A DNA stretch of 64,000 nucleotides from assembly GCA_026770025.1 (NCBI GenBank), contig JAMXDE010000032.1, positions 1-64,000 of the forward strand, written 5' to 3'. Origin of the DNA: Craspedostauros australis (taxonomy: Eukaryota > Bacillariophyta > Bacillariophyceae > Mastogloiales > Achnanthaceae). Below, piece by piece: positions 31,068-41,008 of the stretch (its first letter is position 1; each line of letters starts with the position of its first letter). A model generated the notes under the pieces. That model saw nothing but the letters and a program-made list of their open reading frames with translations. It had not been told where the DNA came from and made no database searches. Position numbers and translations under genes: made by a program.

Positions 31068-32573
31068 ATGATGGGACTGCATGCCCGCAAAAAGGGAGGG
31101 CAGCATCATGATGCGGAGATCCAGCAGACTGCGACGGTGGGTGGCAGCAACATGAATATGAACGCGAACATGAATGTGAGTGGCAGCAATGCTAACAATG
31201 GAAGCACCAACGCCATTACCAACAGTAACAGCATCGGCAACACAGGCAGCGGCCTGCATTCAGATGCAGAGGCGGCTGCGGCAGGTGGTATGCCACAGCA
31301 CGGCTCTCATGATGGCGAAGGCGCCTCGAAGATCCACCGCAGACGAGGCGGCAGGATGAGGTTCCTTCCCAAAGAGCTGCGGTATCCCGCGATTGCTGTG
31401 GGGGCCTTCCTGGCCGTGGGTTTGATCCTAGGATTCCTCATGCTGCGGCCGAGACATCACAAGATGATCATGCACATGATGCGGGATCCTTGGGGTCACA
31501 GCAGCGGCTTGCGATCGCTCAAGGCGGGATTTCGCCATCACTTCTTCACTGGCCATCCGCGATCGGTCACAGTGGTCATGCCCAGCGTCGTCAATCCCAA
31601 GAACCGTCACAAGCGTCTCAACGCCATCCTGCGAACGTGGGGGCCGGCCGCCAGGGCCGTCTTCGTGGTGCACAATGCAACAGAGTTCCCCAAGGGCTCG
31701 CATGCCATCATCTCGGAGCATGGCAAGCCGCAGGACAAGTACGCCTTCCCGCAGCTCCTGCTCATGCCCCCATCCATCGGCGTTGACGATGGATTGCAGA
31801 GGCTGAACTACGCCATCCGCGCCGTCCACCAAAAGATCAACCCCGACTTCGCCTTCTTCGTCAATGATCACACCTTCGTGGTGCCGTCCCATCTCTGCTA
31901 CTTCCTGGAGGACAAGCTCGCATCAGACGACATGTACGCCGGTCACGCGCTCAAGAACAGGGAGGATGTCTTCAATTCAGGCGCAGCCGGATACGTGCTA
32001 TCCCGACGCACGATGCAGAGGCTGATCAAGAAATGGGATGAGAAGGATCCCACCTGCCTGGTCGCGGATGGAAACGAATGGCTGCAGGGCAACCCGGGAC
32101 TGGTCACCACTAAGTGCCTCAAGAACGTCCTCAACGTCTCCGCGGTCGACACCAGGCGCAGCGGCAAATGGCATCGCTTCCACGCCTTCCCACTCACAAG
32201 GATGGTCTCCGGCGACGTCGACGGATGGTACAAGAACAAGCACAAGAACCTGCACCAGATGATGGAGACGGACGAATCGTATAGCACCCTGCTATCTGGA
32301 ACGGACTGCTGCGCCGAGGATACCGTCAGCTTCCACTACGTCGAGTCCTTCGAATCCATCGCGCTCTACGCCACGCGTCAGCAGCTGTTGGAGCGTCCGC
32401 ACATGACGGATCGGGATCTCGAGTCCCTCATGATGTCGCAGTGGCCCCAAAAGCGCTGGGAGATCGGGGCATACTCCAGAGGCCTGCCCGATGCGACCGA
32501 TCGAGTGGGCTGGTCGCATCTTCTCAAGACGGTTCGGAGGATGACACAAAAACGGACTCAAAGGGAGTGCTGA
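31068..32573 (+). CDS. Fringe/C1GALT1-like (GT31) type II membrane glycosyltransferase
   Basis: 501 residues from the first of two adjacent ATGs; single exon. A polar Asn/Met/Gly-rich cytoplasmic tail is followed by one transmembrane span (about residues 105-126, PAIAVGAFLAVGLILGFLML) and a lumenal domain, the layout of Golgi glycosyltransferases. The lumenal part matches the fringe/T-synthase pattern: NRHKRLNAILRTWG; DFAFFVNDHTFVV at the usual DxD site; AGHALKNREDVFNSGAAGYVLSRR; and a late CCAEDTVSFHYVE resembling the SFHYV of C1GALT1. The DxD metal-binding motif is replaced by N266-D267-H268, so metal dependence or activity may differ. Acceptor and sugar donor cannot be told; galactose would be usual for C1GALT1. 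Confidence 0.75.
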   Translation: MMGLHARKKGGQHHDAEIQQTATVGGSNMNMNANMNVSGSNANNGSTNAITNSNSIGNTGSGLHSDAEAAAAGGMPQHGSHDGEGASKIHRRRGGRMRFLPKELRYPAIAVGAFLAVGLILGFLMLRPRHHKMIMHMMRDPWGHSSGLRSLKAGFRHHFFTGHPRSVTVVMPSVVNPKNRHKRLNAILRTWGPAARAVFVVHNATEFPKGSHAIISEHGKPQDKYAFPQLLLMPPSIGVDDGLQRLNYAIRAVHQKINPDFAFFVNDHTFVVPSHLCYFLEDKLASDDMYAGHALKNREDVFNSGAAGYVLSRRTMQRLIKKWDEKDPTCLVADGNEWLQGNPGLVTTKCLKNVLNVSAVDTRRSGKWHRFHAFPLTRMVSGDVDGWYKNKHKNLHQMMETDESYSTLLSGTDCCAEDTVSFHYVESFESIALYATRQQLLERPHMTDRDLESLMMSQWPQKRWEIGAYSRGLPDATDRVGWSHLLKTVRRMTQKRTQREC

Positions 32574-33134
32574 TGGCTGCCTGCGGTCTGTTTGGTTGAT
32601 GATTTGGGACTGATGATCATGGACTGACGATTGCGAAGTGCGATTGCCATTTCAATTACAACTCGGCTGCAATACGCTACGCTACAATGCAAAAGACGAC
32701 ACCAGAGTGATAGCACATCCAATGTCGATAGTCTGGACTACTCGTAACCCTCCAATACCGATGCTACAAATACGACTATGTGCATTGGTACATATCAAAA
32801 TAATATGGTACGTATGCACATGTACAACTAACTGTATTGCCCGTATGCTCCGCGCACCGTGACTCCTTGCTGCTTTCAAAGTTGCAATGTCGCAAGTATC
32901 CGCAATGTCCAAGCACGGGAGCACGCGTAGATGACGAACGGTATTCTGCTCGTACGCCTATTCCACATGCACATATACGTATACATACGTGCACGTGCAC
33001 TAGCATGATACTCTGTCTGTATGGATATGGAATACTCTGCAATCGCACGCACCATGCATGTTAGTGCCATGGTGTTGTGCTCTATCCGTTGGTCGTCTGC
33101 ATGCGGTGCTGACGATGGCATTGTTTTGGCAAAC
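32574..33134. other. Convergent spacer, no gene seen
   Basis: Lies between converging 3' ends. Composition alternates with ATACGTATAC-type short palindromes near 32,970. No coding resemblance. Confidence 0.5.
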
Positions 33135-34325
33135 TCAGATCAACGCAGGGTTCGATGTCTTGCTGTTGCCCCCGCTGCTCAATTTGACCCGTTTCGCGGT
33201 GGCTGTCGTTGTGACTTGCTCCGCAACGCCCCAGACACCTCCCAACATCCATCGGTTCTTGACGAAGAGATCATTGGCCATAGTCCCCGACTGCCGTATG
33301 CGCATGCCCGCGAACGGGTTCACGCTGAAGAACGTGTCTGTAGGCTTCATATCCATGCCAGCAGCATCGTCGCTGTCATCCCCATCGCCAACATCCATTC
33401 CCAGTACATCTGCCAAACCCGGCGGCAAGGACGCGATGAACTGATTTTCCAACAGGTACTGCGTATCCGCAATGCCTTCCAGTTCGGTGTTGGTCGTGAT
33501 GAGGAACGGCATGCCATTCGGGATGGATTCGACGGTGCCCTGCCATTCGTAATCGGGGCACGTGAAGCCTGGGTTGAAGAACACCACGACATCGGGCTTG
33601 GAGTTCAGCGTCTGCTGAATCTCGTTGAAATCGTAGCTCTTATTGTACGTGAGCATGTGGAGCTCGCTCTCGGCGTTGATGGCCGTGCGCTTGTCGAACC
33701 CGTGGGGACACTCCAGACCGCAAAACACAATCTGAATCCCCGTCAGCGAATGCATTTCCACCAACTCCAAACAGGCATCGGCGTACGCTTTGCAAACCGA
33801 GTCTCGCACGGCCCGGTCGGGATGCTCCGCCCACAGCTCTGCTTCGGATGCGCCAATGACATGAACCGTGAGGACAGAACGCTTGCTTCCGTACAAAGCA
33901 TCCTGGAAGCAAGGTCCTTCCTGCACGATGTTGGCCAACGTGGCAGGGTAAGACTGCAGCTCGCTGTTGATGCGATCCAGCGAGGCCGAGATCGCCTGCT
34001 TCGTCATGCTGCCTGTGTCGCGCTCCAGCACAGCCTCGTCGTCGTTGCACAGCTGCAGGAGGGAGCAGATGATGGTGGCATGGCCCAACGCCTGGTCGTC
34101 CTGATCCTCGGTGGGCGGTTGCGAGTCCTGCAGCTTGCACTCGTCGGAGCAGTACAGCACGCGGCGGCACTTGTCGCAGTCGACATCCGGCTTGGGCTTG
34201 CCGCACGCGCAGCAGGCATCGATGCCAGGGAACAGCTGGTAATCCGGCTCCTGCTCCATGAGCTGGATCATCCGAGTTTGCTGCTCCGGCAGATCATCCA
34301 GGTGCAGCGATTTCAAGAAGTCCAT
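33135..34325 (-). CDS. MYND-type zinc-finger protein with MSS51-like C-terminal domain
   Basis: 396 residues, single exon, starting at ATG 34325 (the frame is open upstream but in a Gln/Thr-rich leader). A MYND zinc finger occupies about residues 38-90: CCACG, DCDKC, then LYCSDECK and a later H...C pair. The rest resembles the MSS51 C-terminal domain found in mitochondrial translation activators and animal ZMYND15/17: SVLTVHVIGASEAEL, an IVFCGLECP strand, VVVFFNPGFTCPDYEWQGT, and FLITTNTELEG. This class typically acts as a protein-binding regulator. Whether this one works in mitochondria is unknown; no presequence is obvious. The C-terminal 80 residues are acidic and then basic, without further motifs. 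Confidence 0.78.
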   Translation of the reverse strand: MDFLKSLHLDDLPEQQTRMIQLMEQEPDYQLFPGIDACCACGKPKPDVDCDKCRRVLYCSDECKLQDSQPPTEDQDDQALGHATIICSLLQLCNDDEAVLERDTGSMTKQAISASLDRINSELQSYPATLANIVQEGPCFQDALYGSKRSVLTVHVIGASEAELWAEHPDRAVRDSVCKAYADACLELVEMHSLTGIQIVFCGLECPHGFDKRTAINAESELHMLTYNKSYDFNEIQQTLNSKPDVVVFFNPGFTCPDYEWQGTVESIPNGMPFLITTNTELEGIADTQYLLENQFIASLPPGLADVLGMDVGDGDDSDDAAGMDMKPTDTFFSVNPFAGMRIRQSGTMANDLFVKNRWMLGGVWGVAEQVTTTATAKRVKLSSGGNSKTSNPALI

Positions 34326-35144
34326 GTTTGGCGGCGTTTGCGTCTGAGTCTGTGTCTCAATCTGAGCCTGAGTCTGCACGAGTGCAATCGGAGTATAGTC
34401 GCTCACGCTTGTTGAATAGAGTGCCACTCGATCGAGTGCATAGTCGTAGTCGCAGACCGTGGCCTGCGCGTACTTGTGGCAACACAAATGATGGCGAAAG
34501 GGTTCCACAAGAACACACGACCACCAATTTCGTGGTTGTCGGTATAGAGACTAATTGAGTACACTCCAACCACAGATTTGAATCGTGTATCGGTTGATGG
34601 ACAGTCGGAGATGGCGCCAAAAATTTGTTCGGCGTGTTTCTTCTTCCTTCTTTTCGTGTCGAGCGTGCATCATTGCCAACACCCACGTGAGGCGAAACAT
34701 CGATGCGCACGTGGGACAAGCACGGAACAACGGAGGAGGCGACGGCAGCGAAGCCCTGGACGCAGCAGTAGTACGAGCTACGAGTGCGCAATTGCTTAGA
34801 GTCGAGGAGATTACATTGTAGAATACCATACAATATGATAGTAGTATGTATAGTAGAGTGTAAGGTGTTGGTACATGTTCAAGCGAACTTGGTGGTAATT
34901 CCTTGATGTGATATTCGCACGATTGGCGCGAGTGTGGCATGGCCCTGCGTCGCCAGTGTCGGCATTCATCTGTTTGCCGGACGCTTCTGCCGAATCTGTC
35001 TTCTTTCGGAACATTATCGCACTTTTGTTGACCTGACCTGCCTTGCCTTCAATTGGTTTGCTGTGTGCCGTGCTGCGTTATTCTTTGTTGCGTATACTAC
35101 ATCGCATGCCTGTGTGCTTGTATAGACGCAATCATCTGTCTTTT
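34326..35144. other. Spacer between MYND gene and protease gene
   Basis: About 0.8 kb: the upstream region of the MYND gene and the 3' end of the protease gene. Only short shadow frames. Confidence 0.5.
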
Positions 35145-38100
35145 TCAAATGAATGCCGCGGCGATGGTTGTTGTGAGTATGCAGGACAATACTTGTGCGA
35201 CAATCGTGGCACTTGAGACTTGCTTCGTCTGCGCAGCTGACCACCAGCCTGGCACTGGGCTTTCATCTTCGTCGCTTGCGCTTCCCGTTCCATCTTCTTC
35301 GGTACTGCCGCCATCGTTGTCTGTGAGCTTGCCCACAAGCGTGAAGGATTTGGTGATGCGAGCCACGTCCTTGAATGGATCCGTCATCAGCAGCTTGCCA
35401 TCGGAGATGGGACCTTCAAATACCTCAACTGGACCGCCCTGTCCGAATTCGCAGCATGCTGCAAGTCGCCGCATGTAATACATACGCACAAATACATCAT
35501 TCGGTCGGCGGGATGTGTGATGTGTACCATACGGTTCGAGTAAAACGATCACGGGAAGGTGGTGCAAATCGAATCGAAATCCGGATCAGAAAACAAGTAA
35601 AACGTTGGATTCGGGTCATATTGTGCCGATGCCGCGATGCTCAAGGCTGCGGCCCTCATCATCATCATCACCATACTTATCATCGCAACCATCGCCATCG
35701 AGGATTCAAGGACACCACAATCACAACCACAACCACAACTACGACAGCAACCGCAGTCGCAACAACGAAATTCCTTACCTCCATCGCCAGCTTCGTCAAT
35801 CAGGACGAGGGTGAAGGTTCTCGATCCTGCAAAGGGTGGTATTCGGACCTTCTGCACGATCGTCTTGCTGCTGTAATCCGACGTGAACGGTCTCGCCGGA
35901 CCATAGTCCACCAACTTGTAAGGCGTCGCGGCGGGACTCAGTGTGCTGATATCTATCCCATCCTCCAGATCCTGATCTAGATTGGTGACTGGATCGTGTG
36001 CCACGAGCAACCATCCGAATTCATTCGGGAATCGATCGAGCTTCAGACGAATGCTCAGGTTGGTGGCGTCGTCATCGTTCAATTTGGCGGAGAGGTCTCC
36101 CGCGAGGAATTTGAACGAGAACTGTTGGAATTCGTTACCGTTCAGCAGGACCTTGTCCTCGTCGTTGCCATGAACCACCTTGATCAGCCCGTCAATCCCA
36201 TCCTTGCCGGTGTCGGTGAAGCGGATCTGGTATAACCCGCCTTCCTCGACATTCATCTTCACTGTCATCGCAGTGTTGGGTGTTTGCAGGGCGCCCGGTG
36301 GGGCGGATGCGACCAGCGCATTTGCTTGCAGTGTGTCCATGCGGTAGACGTGGAAGCCAAACTCGGTTGGTTTGGCATCGGTGGTGAACTCGACTGAGAC
36401 TGGGTACGCAATGTTGGGGTCTTGGATTCCAAACACCTGCACAAGGCCGGATTGGAACGAGCCCTTCTCCAGGATGATCGTCTCCAGCTCCTCGCCACCA
36501 TCCGTGTACGACACCTTGACATAGCTCCCCACTTTGGCCAATCCATCGCCGTGCACGTCGCTGATGCTGAAGCGATACACTCCGACCGGCAACGTCACCA
36601 CTTCCTCGATGGTCTCATCTTCGTTGCTGGAGTAGGAGCCTGGCGGCTTGTCGATGAATGTGTTGCCATCAAAGTCTTCGATGAAGAATCCAGTCTCGTC
36701 CGAGTATTCATCAAGCGTAATGGTAATCTTGATTTCTCTGTTTACCACAGGCGTTTGCGTTGGACTCGCCACGGGCATGTCGCTTGGCGGGGCAGCCTCG
36801 GGATCGCCGTCGATGTCGAACGTAACAGCCTCGCGCTTTTTCTGCTCGAACTTGCTCTTCGCAATGAGATTCGAATCAGTGGCCACTCCATCATACAGAG
36901 CGTAGCCAGTCTCCTGATCGCCCGCGAAGTTGCAGCACATCCCATCACCGTAACTATCCGTGGCGATGAGGGTGTATCGTTGCGTTGATCCGACGGGCGG
37001 GCCGTCGATGTAAATGCGTTCCTCCACAAGTTGTCCCTGCGTCCCAGAGTAATACCTCGATGGTCGGAAGAACACGATCTCGCTCTTGGTGCCCGATGCC
37101 CTCGCTACTTCCGTCGCACCATCGTCCTCGGAGACATCGACTCGGAGCTGCAACGCCAATTCTTCCGGGTACAAATCCATTCGAAGTTCCAACGAGAGGA
37201 AGCGATCTGTCGGTTGCGGCGCGTTCGTCGCTTGCTGATCACTGAGGCTAGCGATGAAGGTGTGCTCGAGCGATGTGCCGAAACTTCCGCTCGACGAGAG
37301 AATCAATGCGGTTTCGTCAGTCGTATCGCTGGTCCCGAGGAACAGTTTGACTGTTGGTGGTGGAGAGGTTATTGGTGAAGTGATGGTGTTGGCGTCGCTG
37401 TTGTGAGTATTGAGATGCAATTCAAAATGCAAACTGATGGCGTAGAATGACGCCAGCAATATATGGGTGCAGCATGGTGTTCGAACGGAACCTGAAGCGG
37501 TCCACCATGTTGTAAAAGGCGAATGGCAAGCAACAAACGAGCACATAGCAAAATCATCCACTGCAGTGCACCCCGATCCAATCCAATCAAGTTCAATCCA
37601 ATCCAATATGCTCCAGAGGCTGCTGCTGCTGCTGCAGTGTGTGCGTGCGTGTTTTTGCCTCTGACTTACCGAAGCCATCGATGATGCCGTCCTCGACAAT
37701 GTCAAAGATTCGGAAGTAATACAGCTCCCCTTCCTCCAGGACCATGGTCTTGACGATTGTTTCGCGACGGTTGGAATAGATTCCCGCCGGGACCCGGCTG
37801 ACATCTTCCACCTCCAAACCGAGCTTCTCCAATCTCCATCCTGTCTCCGTCGGGTAGTCGTCCAACTTGATTTGGACGGTCAGCAGGATTTCGCCTTCCC
37901 CTGCCACAACGACGTCATCATTCTGTTGCTGTGGCATGGTGAAGGTGTGCGTGCGGATGTTGCCGAAGTCATTGCCGCCTTCCACCAGAACCTCCCCTTT
38001 GCCATCGGTGCCCAAGGAGAGTTTGTAAGTGCCAGGAGAATCGCAGCACAGGCCATCACCGAAGGAATCCGTCACGATGAAGTCGTAGTCTTGTCCAGCT

Positions 38101-39820
38101 GCGAGGAACACAGTCTTCGTGATCGTCGCCTTTTGGGTTGGGTACGATCCTGCAGCCACATCGATCACAGTTTCGCCCGATTGCGATCGTTGGATGGACC
38201 AACCTGTCTCCCTGGGATAGTCGTCCAGCTTGATCTCCACAGTGACAGCCAACGAATTCTCATCTGTTGGTCCGTCAGGCGTATCAATGGTGCCGCAATC
38301 CACGTTCGGTGGTGGGTTGCTGGACAGCACGCAGATGTAGGAGTTGATAAAGTCTCGCTGATTGCTCACGCGAGCGTACACCCCGGGGAAGGCTGGGATG
38401 GCGCATCCATACCCCCTGCGTCATTCGTTATCGTCATTGTGTGCACGGGAAGTCGCAATTTGACGTGGAGAAATTGTTAGAGCAGACCACATCGGCATCG
38501 GCTTTGGCACCGTCACCATTAAGATCAGCAACACCAAGATCGGTAACTTCAATGGCTGCACTCTTCGTCAAATACCAGATCCCGCTCATGAACACAGTAG
38601 TTGCCAGTGTGTTTATGATCATCGCAAGCATTCGTCCACAGCCATGGCACACAATGGCACGCGCACATGCGTGCACGTAATCATACGACTGTATTCGATT
38701 GCGGTGGACGAGCCCAGAGTGCTGCTCTGTGTAGCAGGACACTCGACGTACCATGAGACGACACCGACTTGAACGTCGTCGGCGAAATTATCCCCCACAA
38801 TGATGAGGGGTCCACCGCTATCGCCCTGGCAGCTGTCCTGCCCCGCGTCTCTTGCACAGAGCATGTCCTCCGTGATCAATCCCTGGTAACTATCCTGACG
38901 GTACTTCGACTGCTCGCAGACCTGGTTGCTAATGTGATCCACGTCGGCTTCCTGCAGAATGTCGGCGATGGACAAGTCGTTGCCGTACTCCGTCAAACCA
39001 AATCCGATGATGCGGACGCCCTCGTTGATACCTGGGACTGGAAGTTGCGGGTCGGCGTTGAGCCTGATGTAGGGCCTGGTAGATTGCTGGGTGAGCTTGA
39101 GCATCATGAAGTCGAGGGGGAAACTGTCGGGATCGTACTGCGGGTGCGGTATTTCGGGAAATTCCACGGAGATTTCCTCATAATCCTCCGTGGGATCGGT
39201 GCGGTCATAACGACCGATCTGTGCATAGGTGATGTATCCTTGGCAATGTGCTGCCGTGAGCACCACATCCGGCGCGACGAGCGATCCTCCGCAGACATGT
39301 GCTTTGTTGTTGTTCACCAAGGATACGTAGTATGGGTACCGGTTCCTGACTGAATTGGAGCCACCAATGATGCGCGGTGCTGGATAGAACGAAGAAGAAG
39401 CCGACGACGCCGATGAAGATATGTCGGGATGCTGGAGGAGCGGGCACAACACGAGTGCAGAAAGAGAGAGAGAGGGTTGTTGTCGACGTGAGGACGAAGA
39501 GAGTTCCATGGTGGGTGAATGTAAGGGGCAAAGGCCATTTGCGTTGCGTTGCACTGCATAGCACGATATGGTACGGCAGACCAGAGCAGTGCTGTACGAT
39601 GGCGAGGAGGTAGCAACAACCGGCTGGCACTCACCTTCTTGTGAATGCCGGGTCTCAGATCGGGAATGGCTGTGTCCGACGATGTGAAGATGTTCCCTTT
39701 TTCTGCATTAACAGTTGCTGCGGCCGCGGTTGTGGTTGTGGCTGCATCTGTGGTCGCATCTGCGAAAGACGTGGCTTGCAGCACGCACAGCACAATCAAA
39801 GTATGCGCGATCTGCCTCAT
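35145..39820 (-). CDS. Secreted trypsin-like serine protease with six C-terminal modules and GPI-type tail
   Basis: Five exons: 39820-39635, 39431-38752, 38415-37670, 37350-35779, 35458-35145, giving 1,165 residues. Each join keeps phase and restores family sequence (for example VVS-W-GYGC across intron 2). A signal peptide (MRQIAHTLIVLCVLQATSFA) precedes a pro-segment and cleavage site R82-IIGG. The catalytic triad is H124 (TAAHC), D169 and S267 (GDSGGP), and D261 in the pocket predicts cutting after Lys/Arg. The domain ends near C317. Residues about 340-1120 hold six modules, each with a variant of LDDYPxETGW and, in several, GDGLCC. The C-terminus has a small-residue patch and a 24-residue hydrophobic end, like a GPI signal. 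Proposed: cell-surface protease with adhesive repeats. Introns are 203, 336, 319 and 320 bp. Confidence 0.85.
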
Positions 39821-41008
39821 GTGCCTCCACTTTCGTCTATTCTTTATGGTTGGTGTCGTCGTTTCGCAAGAGACTCCACTGTTTCCCATCCGCATTGCGT
39901 GGGTGGAGCAGGGGTTCGATGGTCGCGCTTGAGGAGCGGCTGACATGCTGCTTGTCTTCATGCAACCCGGAGTACTCTGGAGACAGAGAGAGAGTATGCA
40001 AGTATGGTGGGCTCACGAGGCGGGCGTACGAATACGTGAGCACGAATGGAAGTGCACAGTCACCCTCACTTGACTGCTGAATTCCTTCTCCGTCTCTTCT
40101 TTCGTCTCAAGAGAGTCAGCGAGATCACCCCCTGCCTGCTTCGATCTCTATCCCTTTCCTCTTTCCTCTATCGCTGCCTCTCTCTGTCTGTTGGTTAGGT
40201 GGTCAGTGATGATCTCCGCTCCGCTCCAAAGATTCAATCACCTCCACAGTCGCTCGCCACTCGCCAATACTCTTTGCACTTCTGATTGTTGGGTGGAGAG
40301 CCAAACAGGAAGAGGCAAACGACTTTGTATTGGTGATGCGTTTCTCACTTCACTCCTCTCTTGTTCCACTTGCTACCCTTGCTGCACTTCCTCGGCCTAT
40401 TGATTAGTGTTGGTTGATGTTCGTCTCATGTGACGAAAAAGAGAGGAGAAACATGAACGATGGTGTAACGTGCACGATGTGAGCGTGCGTGCCGACAGAG
40501 ATGCGCGACCATACACATTCCAGATCCAACGCACACATTTCAACGTAATATAACTGTGATATAACCTCAATATAACTGTATTGGATAGAAACAGCTTCTC
40601 ATGTTCGCGAACGCTTCGACACACTCGACCATTCGAGGTTTGTCCGGCCGTCCCAAACGCTGTTTGGACCACCATTTCGAGTCATGGATGATGCACACCA
40701 AAGTCAAAACCGAACTTCCCCAATCCACGAAAATCCACGGAAGTCATCACTGAATGCCAACAGAGGCAAGGGAGATGCCTGCACCCACACACAAAACACA
40801 GAGAGAGGACGTCAACACTTTGTCGGCCCCACCAGCAACATCCGAAGCATTCATTCGCTTTCATCTCATCAACCATTGCTGCTCCAATCTGCATACGTAT
40901 TCCTGTGCGCAGAGTAGAGCAACAGCAGCGCCATCCAACACCCTGTACAGGCTTTCCACTAACATTCGAGGCAGAATCCAATCCCAATCCCATTCCCTCG
41001 CTCCCATC
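39821..41008. other. Divergent intergenic region, protease and NDOR1
   Basis: About 1.2 kb between two divergently read starts. Contains CTCTTTC-rich tracts at 40,095-40,190 and a tandem AATATAACTGTGATATAACCTCAATATAAC motif at 40,545-40,575. No gene seen. Confidence 0.5.

Noticed and set aside
33021-34415. 464-codon plus-strand frame
   Set aside because: It is the antisense of the MYND gene, whose zinc-finger and MSS51 motifs are unmistakable.
35549-35778. Extension of protease exon 4 beyond the GTAAGG donor
   Set aside because: The extended frame becomes a Cys/Met-rich run without module features, whereas splicing to 35458 restores the GDG-x-CC pattern.
37621-37669. Extension of protease exon 3 past its GTAAGT donor
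   Set aside because: It reads a glutamine run and ends; joining to 37350 restores the KLxLGT segment present in the preceding module.
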